From: Lentinus brumalis
Taxonomy: Eukaryota; Basidiomycota; Agaricomycetes; Polyporales; Polyporaceae
Assembly: GCA_001792895.1 (NCBI GenBank)
Contig: MARA01000075.1
Span: 1 to 64,000 of the forward strand
Length of the DNA: 64,000 nucleotides
Direction of reading: 5' to 3'
Shown here one piece after another: positions 1 through 10,476 of the stretch. Within the stretch, counting starts at the first letter, position 1; every line of letters begins with the position of its first letter. The notes under the pieces were generated by a model. It was not told where the DNA came from. It did no database searches and saw nothing but the letters and a program-made list of their open reading frames with translations. Position numbers and translations under genes: made by a program.

Positions 1-1224
1 GCATGATCGGGTTCGTCCCGGTGACCGCGAAGTACGGAGAGCAGCCTAGGCGTCGTCGGACGGTGACTCTGTCCGCCCAGAGGGGGTGTATACTCGGGAG
101 ACCCATAGGGAGGCATCCCCGTCGCAGGCCTTGAAGAGGCCGTCCCGGACGTGGAAGTGCGGTCGTTCGACTATTCCGTTTGCCTGCGAATTGTAGCCGG
201 AGATACGGATATGAAAGACGTGGTACTTCTTCGAGAGGTACTCGAGGGCGGCTATCCAGGGGGACCCGTTGTCGGACACGATCTCGGAGACCGCGCCCCA
301 CCGGCACAGGAGATCTTGGTAGAGCCAGTCGCCGATGACTTGCGCGGTCTGCGACTTGGACGCTCGGCCTTCGACCCAGGACGTAGTAGCGCACCGAGCG
401 TGGAAGAAGTGCTTGTAGGTCCCTGGCATATCCATAGAGTCGACGTGAACGCGGACCATCGGCGGAGCAGGGTACGGAATGGTCGGAGGGATGTGGATAC
501 GAGTAGTCTGGCGGATCTGGCACAGGTGACAACTACGGACGTACCAGGCAACGTCGGCCTTCATTTCCGGCCACCAGAAACGTTCCGCGACGAAGGCTCG
601 GGTCGCGTAGATTCCGCGGTGTCCGATGTAATCGTGCATTTCGACTAGGACCTGCGAGCGGATGTCCGGTGCGAGTACCCTCTTGTGGGCCCCGTCTTCT
701 GAGGTGCGCCAAAGGCGGCCCTCCTTGTCGACGAAGAAATCCTTGGCCCACTTCGAGAGTCGGGTGAACTCCCGGTCGTCGAGCTCTGACGGGCGCTCGC
801 GAGATCTTAACCACTCGCGCGCTAGCTCGAGGCGTCGGTCCATCTTCGCTGCAGCGGATGTCCGCGGAAACCGATCGTACGGTATCGGCGGGACCTCCGG
901 TAGCTTCGCGGACGTTCCGCTGGTTTGCTGCATGAGGATGGTGAAGGAGGGCGCGTCCGGTGCGGCCGGTGCGCGTAGCGGGGCGTCGGACAAACGGAGC
1001 GTCGGAGGAGGGTTGACCAAGTGCATCATGCTATAGAGCCGGTCGATCCAGTCGTCGAAGTCATCGTCCGGCTCGGGCGTGTCTCCCGGCTGAGGACGCC
1101 TCGACAGACCGTCGGGGCCGTGGTGTACTCCGGGTACGTGGACTAGGGTGAAGTGGAAGGTTGTGATGGAGACTATCCAGCGGTTCATCGAAGCGGACGG
1201 GGCGTAGTCGGGGTGCCGGAGCAT
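1..1224 (-). CDS. Integrase region of the gypsy element (partial)
   Basis: Begins after RNase H. An HHCC zinc-binding domain is present (HDYIGHRG, then SCHLCQ). The DDE catalytic core shows the first Asp in HVDSMDMPG, the second in VSDNGSPW and the Glu in NGIVERPHF. Just downstream the frame breaks at a G5 run on the plus strand (82-86); in the next frame typical post-catalytic integrase sequence (WADRVTVRRR...) continues to position 1. The C-terminal part lies outside the window. It would act in the nucleus with the element's cDNA. No chromodomain can be assessed. Confidence 0.8.
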
Positions 1225-3200
1225 ACCCTCGATGTAGCGGGCGTCGACTTCGACGACAAGGTTGCGGACCCCGATCAGGTGGAACCGGAGTGCGCGGAGT
1301 GTCCGGTAGAGTCCGTAAAGCTCGAGCTTGGCCTGCGAGAAGCGGGCTTCGCGCTCGTTGAGGGTTATAGAGCCGAAGCGATTGTAGTAGCGGATTTTGG
1401 GTCGTTGATGTCTTGTTGGGCGAGGTGGTAGCCCACGGCGATGTAGGAGGTGTCGACGGCCAGGATGACAGGAGCGTCGGACTCGTAGTCGAGCGGACGG
1501 AGGGCGGGGGAGTCCAGGAGAGCCTGCTTGAGGTCCGCCATCGCCTGTAGCTGCTCCGCCCCGAACTCGAAAGGAACATCCTTCCGAGTTAGCTTGACCA
1601 GGGGGTTAGCTCGCTTGGCGAAGTCCTTGATGAAGATGCGGGCCACCCCGACCGTTCCGAGGAAGGCCCGGACCTCCGAGAGGTCCTTGCACGGTCCCCA
1701 GTTGGCGATGGCTTCGGTGCGCTTGACGTCGGGCTTACGCCCTTCCGGAGTACAGAAGTGCCCGATGGCTACGAACTCCGGTGGTCCTATGTTCGCCTTA
1801 GTCCCGGAGAACGTCCCGCCGGCATGCTTGACCCGCTGAACGCAACGGTTGACGTCCGGTAGATGTTCCCAGAAGTACCTTCGGACTCCCGGATTCGCCG
1901 GGATCATCTCCCACCCTCCTACGGCAACCTTGTACTGGTCCGCGGGGCCCTTGACCGTAACATCGTCGATATAGGGAAGGGTTACGTGCGGGATCTCCGG
2001 CTGCAGGATGAACGTGACGTCGTCGTGGAAGATCGGAACTGAGTTCGACCAACCCATCGGAAGCGTCGTAAGGCGCATAGCTCCGAACGGCGTCTGGAAG
2101 GTGGTTAAGTCGCGCGAGCGCTCGTCGATTTCCCGTTCGTCGTACCCCACGTAGAGGTCCAACGTCGTGCCACACGCGCGACCGGCGAACTGTTCCGCGA
2201 GGTGATCCGGGACCGGCGGGACTCCGGAGTGCTGGATGGTGACCTTGTTGAGAGGCTCGAGGCTGTGGACGATCCGAATGTTGCCGTCCTTCTTGAGTAC
2301 GCAGAACCACCGGGACCGGTAGGACGCGTTGGAAGGCTCGTAGACTCCGGCGGCGATCTTCCGTTGGATGAGGGCCGCGGCTTGAGCGTAAATACCGGGC
2401 GGGATAGGGAAGTTCTTCTCTACCCACGGAACATGCGGAATGACCGGGAAGCGCACTGGGGGAACATGTCACGCCGGAAGCTGCCCCGCTCGGAGTCGTC
2501 CCACGCGAATGCTCCCTGTTGTTTGCACATGAAGTCGTCTAGGACGTCCAGCTCGGCGGGCAGTAACCATTGCGCGTGATGCGCTCGAAAACGCTCCCTG
2601 CGCTCCGCGGTGTAGCGTCCCGTCGGAACATACGGCGGAGGGTTCGGGTCTAGGAGCGGGAGGTCGGCTAGAGGGTCGCCGATCCGGTTGCGGACGATGC
2701 GGTATTCTGCGGGCAGCTCGCCGATCACAGGACGGACCTTGAGAGCGACCGGCTTGTATTTCTTTTTGCTTTTTAGTAGAACCGTGAACGGAGGCTTGGA
2801 ACCAGTAGCGGAGAGACGAGGGGTATCGCGGTTCGGGGGGACCGGTCGCTGCGGTTGGCTTTTCGTCTTGGAGACTGGGTATGTAGCCACCGGACGGCCC
2901 GGACCCACCGGAACCGACGTAGGAGATAGAGAGCCGGAAGCAGAGGAACGCATCGGAGAGACAGAGGACGAGAGAGCTGACGGAACAGTGGAAAAGAAGA
3001 GGGATTGGAGCGACGGTTTAGACGTGACCTCCTCGCAAGCGGACAGATAGGAAAGGAGAATAGATATAGGGGCACCGTCGGGCATGGGGGCGTAGGCGGT
3101 GGCCCGGGCGTGCTGGGTGGTATGCTGGTATTCTACCAGAAGGGCGACCTCTCCCCGACCGGCGGTCAGATCCTCGAAGGCCGAAAACCCATGGGCGGTT
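1225..3200 (-). CDS. Reverse transcriptase-RNase H region of the gypsy element
   Basis: Linker and N-terminal part are read in the frame covering about 3200-2460, then the polymerase core in the frame 2456-1400, then RNase H in a third frame to 1225. The core has the fingers motif SRWFCVLKKDG, the palm motif TLDLYVGYDE, the PMGWSNS segment and the catalytic YIDD box (about 1964-1975). RNase H has the first catalytic Asp in ILAVDTS and a later segment LVVEVDARYIEGML carrying another conserved acid. Two frame breaks, at a G5 run (2458-2462, plus strand) and a GGG run (1399-1401), lie inside conserved domains, so they are mutations or assembly errors and not regulated shifts. Confidence 0.8.
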
Positions 3201-6159
3201 CCGACGTCTTCGGCGAGTCTCCGCGGGCGTAAGTGCGGAGGGTCAGGCAGCGGTCCGTGTTCGGACAGGTAACCACCAGCTCGTGCTTCTCGTCGGGGAG
3301 GTTCCGGCTGCTGACCCCCATCAGAGTCTCGAAGGGACGACCGAGCAGGATGTCGTAGGCGGCGTTCTCCACGACGTGCATCTGTAGGTAGATGGCGATC
3401 CCGCCCTGCAGCTCCAGTAGGACGTTGTTGGCTAGGCCTTTGGTGGTGTCCTTGGTTCCGTTCGCGGAGGTCATCGGATTCTTCTGCCTCTCGTCGCACG
3501 GGATGCCGAGCTCGTAGCATTTGTCCGCCGAGATCGCTACGACCTCGGAGCCGGGGTCGTAGACGCACTCTACCAGTTCCGCCTCGTTGACCCAGGCGAA
3601 GAGCGCCCGGAGTTTCTCGCTGGGCTTGCCGACTATGAGGCTGTTGGAGCGGCTGCGTTGGCGGGGAACCGGCTCGTCCTCTTCGTCGTCGGCGTCGCCT
3701 CCCCGCAGCTGGAGGGACACGATGCCTCCGGTGCTTCCTGCCTCCTCGGACGGACCGGACAGGTCCTCCAGGCACTGCACCGACTCCAGGACGTCTTCGG
3801 AGGCCTCGGGGTCGTCCATCATTACGGACAGGACCGACAGCGGGATGGCCGGTACGTCGAATGCGACGCGCTTGCTGCCCGTCATCTTGTGCGCCTTCTT
3901 GCAGATTCCCGGAGCGAGACTGAAGAGCTCGGACACGGAGAGGTGGACCGACTGCTCGTTGACGAAGTTGCGCTGCCACACACGCTCCTCGGCATCCTTG
4001 TCCGCTACCGGCGGGAGGTTCCGGTACGCCGTAACCCTACCGGCGGGCTGCGCGGGGGCTTGTCCAGTTGGTCCGACGACGTGCTCGGATGCCGGTTGAG
4101 GTCGGCTAGCTGCCTCGGACGCGGAGGTCGCCTCGGGTGACTTAGCGCGGGGCGCGTTAGGGCCATACGCGAAATCTTTAGCCTTCGGCGCGCCAGCGGC
4201 AGAGGCGTCGCGGACTTGCGCATAAGGGTGTACCGGTACGACGTAGGAAGGGTTGTTAACCACCTCCGGCGTCTCGGCTCTCAGCGCGGGCGCTCCCTCG
4301 GGGACGGACTGGTCCTCCGGTATCTCCTCGATGTGTGCGGAACGCAGCGGCTCCTCGTCCGGTACCTCCTCGACTCGGGTCGCCCTGGTCGAAGGTCCGG
4401 AAGTACGGGCAGGCTTGCGGGCGGTCGCCTTCTTCGGAGGGCGCGCCGGAAGCTCGACCCCGTCGAACACTGCGCGCTTGCGCTTCTCGCGGTCCTCGAG
4501 GAAGTTGATCTTGTGACGGAGCATCTCGTTCTCCTCTTCGGCCGTACGTACGGACCGTTGGCCGGAGGCTGTGAGGACGGAGAACATGAGCTGCGCGACC
4601 GCCGGAGGCTCGGGCGGCTGGGGCTGGTTCCGATCGTAGTAGAAGCGGACTTGCTCTCGAATCGGACCCCTGCCACGCGGAATGGGCTGGCCGTTAGCTA
4701 GGACAAGCTGGCCCGTCTGCGCAGAGCGTTGGATCAGGCCGTCACGGATGTCGGTCTCGACGTCGGGGCAGCGGCCTATGCTACAGTCCGTGTGACCGCA
4801 GTAATAGCAGTTTCGGTCGCGTTCACGGGGCTCGTTCCGAGGGGGATTGTAGAGCCTCCCGCCGTCCGGAGCGGGCTGCTGCCCTTGCGGATACCTCGGA
4901 ACGTCGCGGGGGAAGCGCGGCTGCTGCTCCTGGTGCGGCGGCGGTTCGCGGACTTGGGGCGGGCCCCGCTGGAGTTCCAATCGGCGGTCGCGGTCGCGAG
5001 GCTCGTTCCTACCGCGCATAGCGGTTTGAACGGCCGTCTGCACGAGAGTCTGAAGGTCCTCCGTCTTGATTGTGATGGTCTTGTCGTCGGCCAAGGGTTC
5101 CTGCCTCGGGGCGGGATTCCTTCCGCGGAACGGCTCAGGCGCTCTCGGAGCGGCGTAGTGCCCCCCTGTCAGCGGCGGACGCAGGCTTCCGTACCGCTCG
5201 AACGCCGGATTCGCGTCGAAGTCAACGGAGTCCCCGATCGTATAGGAGATGGCCTCGTGCACCTGCGCCAGGGTGTAGGACACCGCTCGGGGCTTGTCCG
5301 GGACCTTCTGAGCGAGGCGTCCGTCGACCGCGCTCCGCTGCGAGGTGTTCAGGAGGCGTAGGAGGTTGTAGGCGGCGTCGCGCTGGGTCAGCTCGGGAGG
5401 CTGCTGGTTGATGAGGTACGACGCTATCGGGTGGTATTCGACGTAGAACTGCGAGTAGTCCGCTAGATTCTGGAAGCCCTTGGGATACTGACGGGCCATG
5501 AGCTCGTGGTAGTCGGCCATAGTGTACTGATGGTTCTCGTCGGCTCCGACGTAGTAGTCTACTACGGTGTCGCGCCACTGCTCGTACGTCGTATGCTCGT
5601 CGCGGAACTCGGGCATCGAGGACCAGCGGCGGGAGACCGGAAGCGGAACGTAGATCGTCGCACCGCGCTTCTTGTCCCGATCGTCGACGACGTTGTTCCT
5701 GCGCAGGAGGAGCTCGTACTGGTCGAAGAACCGCTGGACGGTCTCGCGGCCGGCTTCGTCCCAGATCGGGGCGCCGCGCTCGTTCGGGAGAGGCATGGTG
5801 TGTGGTCCGAGGTCGCGAGCACCGCCCTGAAACTGCTGAGGCGGCGCTGGCTGCGGGTTAGCCGGTTCGGGGTTGTTGATCGGGTTCGGGTTCGGGAGAG
5901 GGTCGTCCATCTCGGTAGTCGGAAGGGGCGGAGAGATAGGACGGGTAGTAGGGGCGGCCTGTGAGGTTGCTTCCTGAATTGTTGGTGGTACGGGGTTCCT
6001 GCGTCGGCGGGGTGGGAGCTCGAGAGGAGGTGCGAGAGGGATGTTCTGTTCGAGGTGGGCTCGGCGAGTCCGAGACCTTGACGTCGAGGTGTCCGAACGG
6101 GCTCGAGAGGTAGTGCTCCCTGTAGGGGAGGGAGGACGGGAAGCGGAGGAGGACGGCAA
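3166..6159 (-). CDS. Gag-protease polyprotein region of the gypsy element
   Basis: Long open frame of 997 codons. The N-terminal 100 residues are Ser/Pro/Arg-rich and disordered; residues about 130-320 look like a retrotransposon gag (capsid) domain with several Trp/Tyr-rich helices. A zinc knuckle lies at about 4770-4820 with spacing C-x2-C-x4-C-x4-C (CYYCGHTDCSIGRC), so a Cys stands where most CCHC knuckles have His. After a charged linker, an aspartic protease follows near 3540-3570 with the active-site motif YDPGSE (DPG instead of DTG/DSG). The frame ends 18 nt after a GGGTTTT heptamer and the reverse transcriptase continues in another frame. The first Met of the frame may not be the true start, since open sequence continues upstream. 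Confidence 0.8.
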   Translation of the reverse strand: MPSSSASRPPSPTGSTTSRARSDTSTSRSRTRRAHLEQNIPLAPPLELPPRRRRNPVPPTIQEATSQAAPTTRPISPPLPTTEMDDPLPNPNPINNPEPANPQPAPPQQFQGGARDLGPHTMPLPNERGAPIWDEAGRETVQRFFDQYELLLRRNNVVDDRDKKRGATIYVPLPVSRRWSSMPEFRDEHTTYEQWRDTVVDYYVGADENHQYTMADYHELMARQYPKGFQNLADYSQFYVEYHPIASYLINQQPPELTQRDAAYNLLRLLNTSQRSAVDGRLAQKVPDKPRAVSYTLAQVHEAISYTIGDSVDFDANPAFERYGSLRPPLTGGHYAAPRAPEPFRGRNPAPRQEPLADDKTITIKTEDLQTLVQTAVQTAMRGRNEPRDRDRRLELQRGPPQVREPPPHQEQQPRFPRDVPRYPQGQQPAPDGGRLYNPPRNEPRERDRNCYYCGHTDCSIGRCPDVETDIRDGLIQRSAQTGQLVLANGQPIPRGRGPIREQVRFYYDRNQPQPPEPPAVAQLMFSVLTASGQRSVRTAEEENEMLRHKINFLEDREKRKRAVFDGVELPARPPKKATARKPARTSGPSTRATRVEEVPDEEPLRSAHIEEIPEDQSVPEGAPALRAETPEVVNNPSYVVPVHPYAQVRDASAAGAPKAKDFAYGPNAPRAKSPEATSASEAASRPQPASEHVVGPTGQAPAQPAGRVTAYRNLPPVADKDAEERVWQRNFVNEQSVHLSVSELFSLAPGICKKAHKMTGSKRVAFDVPAIPLSVLSVMMDDPEASEDVLESVQCLEDLSGPSEEAGSTGGIVSLQLRGGDADDEEDEPVPRQRSRSNSLIVGKPSEKLRALFAWVNEAELVECVYDPGSEVVAISADKCYELGIPCDERQKNPMTSANGTKDTTKGLANNVLLELQGGIAIYLQMHVVENAAYDILLGRPFETLMGVSSRNLPDEKHELVVTCPNTDRCLTLRTYARGDSPKTSEPPMGFRPSRI

Positions 6160-6412
6160 CGGGGTAAGGGAAGACGGCTCCGAAGGGGAAGACAGGGCGG
6201 TAGCGAAGCTTGCGGATCCGGAAGGCGAGGGGAGAGGTGTGAGTTCCTCGTCTAGTTCCTCGCGGAATGCGCGGAGACGTTGACGGAGTTCCTCGAGGGC
6301 GGTAGCGGTGTAGGAAAGGCTGTCCGAAGGTCGGACGGAGGTACGAGAAGCGGTTTCGGAAGGGGACGGTGATCTCGACAGTTTGATTGAAATCAGAGAT
6401 GGCCACTAGTAC

Positions 6413-6430
6413 CCCTCGCGGTGGGCTCCA
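6413..6430 (-). other. Candidate tRNA primer binding site
   Basis: Three bases inside the LTR end the minus strand reads TGGAGCCCACCGCGAGG. It starts with TGG, as expected for pairing with a tRNA CCA end, and sits at the usual distance from the LTR. The tRNA was not identified. Confidence 0.5.
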
Positions 6431-6433
6431 ATA

Positions 6434-7489
6434 TGATACGCCAAGGGGCGAAATGAGCGGATAACACCACACAAATCTCCAGCCAAGGACTGTATGCACG
6501 TATTTTATATGCGAGAAGGGAAGAGGCTCCTAACCAACCCTAACTGAACGGAGACCTATGTCCAGGAGGGCTACGTACGACTCCCGAATGACAGGAGCGT
6601 CCGGAAAGGGGCGCGGAAACCACGGAGACAAATGGAGGGAACGGCACGGAGACGGGACGATAGGGAGGACTCAACGGTGCCTGCCCGGACGGCGAGGAGA
6701 CTTCCGACGCACGGACGCGACGGGTGCGAACCACGTAGGACACGGAGCGGAGACCACGGAGACAGTAGCGGATGAAACGGGTTCGAACTTATCGACTCGA
6801 CGGCGGTAGGACTTCTTGACGGTGACGGCGATACTTTCGACGGTGAGCACGGAGCGGCGGCGGTAGACTTAGAGCTGAACGGTGGGGAGAACGGAATCTG
6901 AATTGCACACCGTGCTACCGAAGGTACAAAAGCAAAGCTACCCTAACGACAGCACGCAAGCCTCGGAAAGCCCTCGCAAACGGTCCTGAGCCAATAGGGG
7001 CGGGCGGAGCTCCTTGCGCACGGACCTGCTGTCAGCCTTTAACCACAGCTAACCAACCAGCGCGCGCGCCGAGCCCCAACCGGTTCGAGGCGCTGGCGAC
7101 CGACGTTTACCCAAGATGGTGGCGCGGAGCTCCAACTCCGGCGATAACCACACCGGCCAATCAACTGGCGTGAAGGACGCTCCAGAACCCCTCCGACCAT
7201 GCGTCCGTGACCGAGGCTGCGTACGAGACCCCGGAATTGCGGCTAGATGTCTCATCGGGGACGTGAACCGTCTGACAGGCCGCCGCTCGGTGCGGACGGG
7301 CTGCAGACCGCGTTGTCCGACCTGTGCGAGGGTTCGGACGGTAGGAGGGGTGACGGAGCGATAGGGAAGGAGTATGGGGCTGTGGCGAGCATACTGGCCG
7401 ACGTAGGACGGTCGGGAGTACTGGGCTCGCTCCTGTGGAACCTCCGGAAGGGCGCAAATTCCGTGCATAGACGTGTCCGATACCTATCA
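6434..7489 (-). repeat. Candidate 5' LTR of the minus-strand gypsy element
   Basis: The inner end is well supported: on the minus strand the sequence GGCGTATCA is followed by TAT and then a TGG-initial primer-binding-like segment. The LTR therefore starts on the plus strand with TGATA at 6434. The outer end is uncertain because the second LTR is not in the window; TATCA at 7485-7489 is the nearest match that gives TGATA/TATCA terminal inverted repeats, implying about 1056 bp. A minus-strand TATA-like box lies at 6502-6511, suitable for transcription toward gag. Confidence 0.45.
6502..6511 (-). promoter_or_regulatory. TATA-like box of the gypsy LTR
   Basis: The minus strand reads CATATAAAAT about 70 bp before the LTR inner end, a plausible core promoter for the genomic transcript with a short R-U5. 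Confidence 0.4.
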
Positions 7490-7928
7490 CCGCGGGCTCA
7501 TTGAGCTCCTCTCGATCGACGGCGCCCTCGCGTGGATCGCATCGGTCGGTGGATACCACCGTCTCCTCTTAGAGGAGCCGGCGCCGTACCCTCACGATTG
7601 CCGCGAGCTTCGCTACGACCACATCGCTGCTTGGGTCACCTCGCACGCGCACCTGTCGTTCGGCGAGATCCATCCGGTGCTGTACACCTATGCCCGAAAC
7701 ACTCGCGCGCGCCTCGAAGGGCTGCCCGTCGGCGTCACCTCCTTCCGCACCATTCCCCGCAACCTCAACGACATCAAGCACGAGTCGTACGCCACTCGCA
7801 TTCCCCGCGACGACATCGTGCTCGACATCCCCGTGAAGGACTACACCGCCGTTCACGACGTGGAGATGGACGAGGCTCAGGTAGCTGGAGGGGCGGCTGG
7901 CCCATCGACGACTTCTCCCGACGCTTAG
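7404..7928 (+). pseudogene. 3' coding remnant of an older retroelement
   Basis: Open frame of about 150-175 codons ending at TAG 7926-7928, with no ATG near its start; the first in-frame stop upstream is near 7404. The protein is compact and hydrophobic (ALAWIASVGGYHRLLLEEP, then ELRYDHIAAW) and ends in a Ser/Thr/Gly tail. It is followed by a purine-rich tract and a TGTAAC start of LTR-like sequence, so it reads as the C-terminal end of a retroelement polyprotein truncated on its 5' side by the gypsy LTR. The domain itself was not recognised. Confidence 0.4.
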
Positions 7929-8001
7929 TCCTTCAACGCGTCGATGTCCTCGACGCGTTGGAGCTCTGCATACGGCCGGGGGTCGGCCTAGAGGGGGAGG
8001 A

Positions 8002-8246
8002 TGTAACGGACGTACATCGGTCGGAGCGCCCGCGATTAGATAGACGCTGAATCCCTGCATAATCATGATCTACTACTGTACGATAAGATAGTGGCTGCAT
8101 CTACTGTACAGTTCCTCTTGTATATCCTGCTCGAGGCGCGGTGAGAAGGGTATCTTCTCACCGCCCTATCGCTAGTATACGTTCACCTAATCTATAGGTC
8201 TTGGACGAGTCTAGCCCTGGGTGTGAGACGACCACTGTGCTTTACA
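8002..8246 (+). repeat. Candidate LTR of the older retroelement remnant
   Basis: Directly after the polypurine run AGAGGGGGAGGA (7990-8001) the sequence starts TGTAAC; TTTACA ends at 8246. TGTAA/TTACA would be 5-bp terminal inverted repeats and the length would be 245 bp. A hairpin GGTGAGAAG...CTTCTCACC lies inside. No second copy or target duplication is visible. Confidence 0.35.
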
Positions 8247-8371
8247 GTGCCCCTTCAAGACTGCTTCCCGACTCATCAGAGCGGTATGCCATCTGTGAAC
8301 TCAGAACTGGTGAGCTTTCTACATGACATTCATCACTGGCTGATAACTTGCCTGTTCACCGCAGGGAACTC

Positions 8372-8645
8372 CTTCTGGAAGGTTTCCTCGCTGAAGCCTT
8401 CATCATGTCCTTGATCAGAAATTTCAGGGCAGCCGAGTTCCACCTGGCAACGCCAATGTTCTGTGTCAGACTTTGGCACACTGAGGAGCGCAACAGACGT
8501 ACGGGATGAAGCTCAGGTCTGCAATCGTGCACTTCCCGCTGACAAGCCAATCCTGCTTGGACAAGACGTCGTCGAGGACCCCCCATACGCGCAGAATCTC
8601 CTTCTGATACTCCTCAACTGCGCTAGGCACTGGCTCCGGGTGGAA
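8372..8645 (-). pseudogene. Glutathione S-transferase relic (C-terminal domain)
   Basis: Two exon-like pieces on the minus strand resemble the C-terminal helical domain of URE2-like fungal GSTs: FHPEPVPSAVEEYQKEI, then WLVSGKCTIADLSF, and after a short intron WNSAALKFLIKD followed in a different frame by FQKEFPAVNR. The N-terminal thioredoxin-fold domain is absent and the second exon contains a frame change, so this is a gene fragment. It lies immediately after a P450 fragment on the same strand, an unnatural junction. Confidence 0.6.
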
Positions 8646-8689
8646 CTGGTCAATACCGTCAGTCTGATGACGACACGGATATGGCTACG

Positions 8690-8926
8690 TACCAGGCGTG
8701 TTTGCCGCGTCCAAAGGCCATAAAATCGTCGGAAGTGTTGACGAACTGCTGCCGCGTGCTCCCGGCCTCCTTGTTGTCCGAGAAGCGGAACGGTTTGAAG
8801 TCGTTCGCACCATCGCACTTCTCTTCGTCGTGGTGAGGGCAGTAGCTCGGAATGGAGCACAGAGTCCCGGCGGGGATGAACGTCCCATCTGCCAGGACGA
8901 CGTCCTGCATTGCTCTCAGAGAAGCG
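8690..8926 (-). pseudogene. Cytochrome P450 relic (heme-binding end)
   Basis: The minus strand encodes QDVVLADGTFIPAGTLCSI, then FKPFRFSD and the heme-ligand motif FGRGKHAC, the Cys codon being split by a GTACGT intron donor as in functional fungal P450 genes. No I-helix, ExxR or N-terminus is found upstream and the sequence after the intron runs into GST-like sequence. It is therefore a fragment of a fungal P450 gene. Confidence 0.65.
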
Positions 8927-9124
8927 ATTCCAGCAGTCGTGCATCGACTGTGCCGAAGCATGGTGGTTCTGCTGGGACTCTTTTGCGTGGCAGTACCAAT
9001 GTAAGTGTTCGCGTTTGGAGATCTACCTCCGATGCTTACTGCTGCGCCAGACATCAATGCTTATGACCACCGGAAACCCTGGTCATATGCTTGGTCTCAT
9101 AACCTCGAGCTGCCACTGATCGCT

Positions 9125-9725
9125 GACGTATGCACGTAGTAAGGGCCACCCGGACGGCCCGTCCTGCTACACTGAACTCCAGTATGAGCCATCACAATCC
9201 TGATCGCTGCCTTGAGCTCACTTTGATTCGTCTGCAGAGACATCGGCCACTACCTCAACGATCTAGAGATCCAGGCCAAGCTCGGCGTCGATCAGGTCCA
9301 TAACAACTTCACCTGAATGGACCGGGACCTGCAAGCGCGGTTTGCCGCAGATTACTGGTCCTTCCGCGCACAGCACTACCTCGCGGCGCTGCTCGAGCGC
9401 GGGATCCGCGTGCTCATCCATGTCGGCGACACCGATTGGATCTGCAACTGGGTACGTGTTTCGCAGTGTGCTTGTTGCGGTTCTACGCAAGCTCATTGTT
9501 TGAATGATCCTCCGTGTTAGGTGGGGAACGAGCGTATGACCCTCGAGCTCGAGTGGGAACAGCAGCAAGTGTTTCGTGAGCAGTCGCTACGGGAGTGGTT
9601 CGTCGACGGCGAGGTCGCTGGCAAGACGAGGACCGCTGGTCCTCTTACGTTTGCTACTGTCCGCGATGCTGGTCACTTGGTAGGATTGTCGTCTCCATGC
9701 AGGTCTTGACATGCGCTCAACATGG
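9125..9725 (+). pseudogene. Serine carboxypeptidase relic, cut by a solo LTR
   Basis: C-terminal pieces of a carboxypeptidase Y-like (S10) protein: HPDGPSCYTELQY, then IGHYLNDLEIQAKLGVD, a stop codon in frame after NNFT, then VLIHVGDTDWICNW (region of the catalytic Asp), and after an intron VGNERMTLELEW and DAGHLV (region of the catalytic His). A last short exon-like piece LDMRSTWF runs into the LTR target duplication at 9726. The N-terminal half with the active-site Ser is missing. Non-functional. Confidence 0.75.
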
Positions 9726-9730
9726 TTTTG

Positions 9731-10476
9731 TGTTACATTCCATGCCCACAAGGCACCAACTCCGGTCCGGACCTACCTCGGACTCCGCACCTCCGGTTCG
9801 TTCTTACCTGTGATACTATTCTCGATCACTTCACCCCTTATCGTCTTCTTACTTGACCCGGACTCCGGACCATCTGCTTCCGCTTGCATCCGCCTCCGTG
9901 ATCAGACTCCGTTCATTCGATCCTTCGATTGTATCCGCCCTTCATTCGATCTTACTATACTTTGTATTGGTTGATCATTTGCTTCCGCCTGACTCCGGTT
10001 CCGTACCTCCTTACCTATGTCTTGGCTACTCCTCTCCGGACTTTCGGACTTTACTATATAAGCCTTCCTGTAGCCACGCTTAGACTTCAGTTCTGATATC
10101 TCGTTACACTCTACGTTACGACTCTGAGCTCAATCTATTCTGTTCGCTCTCTCTCAACGTCCGATCCTTCCGACCGGACTTCTGACCTCCGACCTCCGAC
10201 CTCCGACCTCCGACTTCTGCTTGACTTCTTACCTCTGGCTTAACTTCTCTCTGGCTTGGTATTATCTCTTGCTTATCTTCTTACTCGTTGCTTGCTCCGG
10301 TATAAACCCCGGTTCTCTTGTCTGTCTTAAATTGAAGACCTTCGTGGATCCTCAAGGCGTTGATCAATAGCTTCGCCGAAGTCTTCACCCTCAGCGCGTC
10401 TCGTTCCGGACTTCGTAACTCCGTAACTCCGTCCGGACTTCCACCGGACTTCGTCCCGGCGCGCACGGTCTTAACA
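9731..10476 (+). repeat. Solo LTR (746 bp) with TTTTG target duplication
   Basis: The element starts TGTTA and ends TAACA, perfect 5-bp terminal inverted repeats, and is flanked by the 5-bp direct repeat TTTTG at 9726-9730 and 10477-10481. It has an LTR-like promoter, CTATATAAG at 10054-10062, followed by CT-rich sequence, and a 7-bp tandem repeat (CTCCGAC, about four units) near 10186-10215. No internal retroelement sequence remains, so it arose by recombination between two LTRs. It interrupts the last exon of a carboxypeptidase relic. Confidence 0.85.

Larger units (their letters stand above)
1..7489 (-). mobile_element. Ty3/gypsy LTR retrotransposon, 3' end off the window
   Basis: A minus-strand element reads from a 5' LTR (about 6434-7489) through gag, protease, reverse transcriptase, RNase H and integrase to position 1, where it leaves the window. 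Gag, protease, RT, RNase H, IN order is diagnostic of Ty3/gypsy (Metaviridae-type) elements. All catalytic landmarks are recognisable, so the copy is fairly young. The coding region is broken into several frames at 3188-3190, 2458-2462, 1399-1401 and 82-86; each break is a single missing base next to a G/C run, so it may be an assembly artefact. The 3' LTR is not in the window, so insertion age and target duplication cannot be read here. Confidence 0.9.

Noticed and set aside
7116..7364. Short frames inside the candidate LTR
   Set aside because: No conserved motif, within probable U3 sequence, and several start at non-ATG codons.
10186..10215. CTCCGAC tandem repeat as a telomere-like or regulatory array
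   Set aside because: Only about four units inside a solo LTR; likely simple LTR low complexity.
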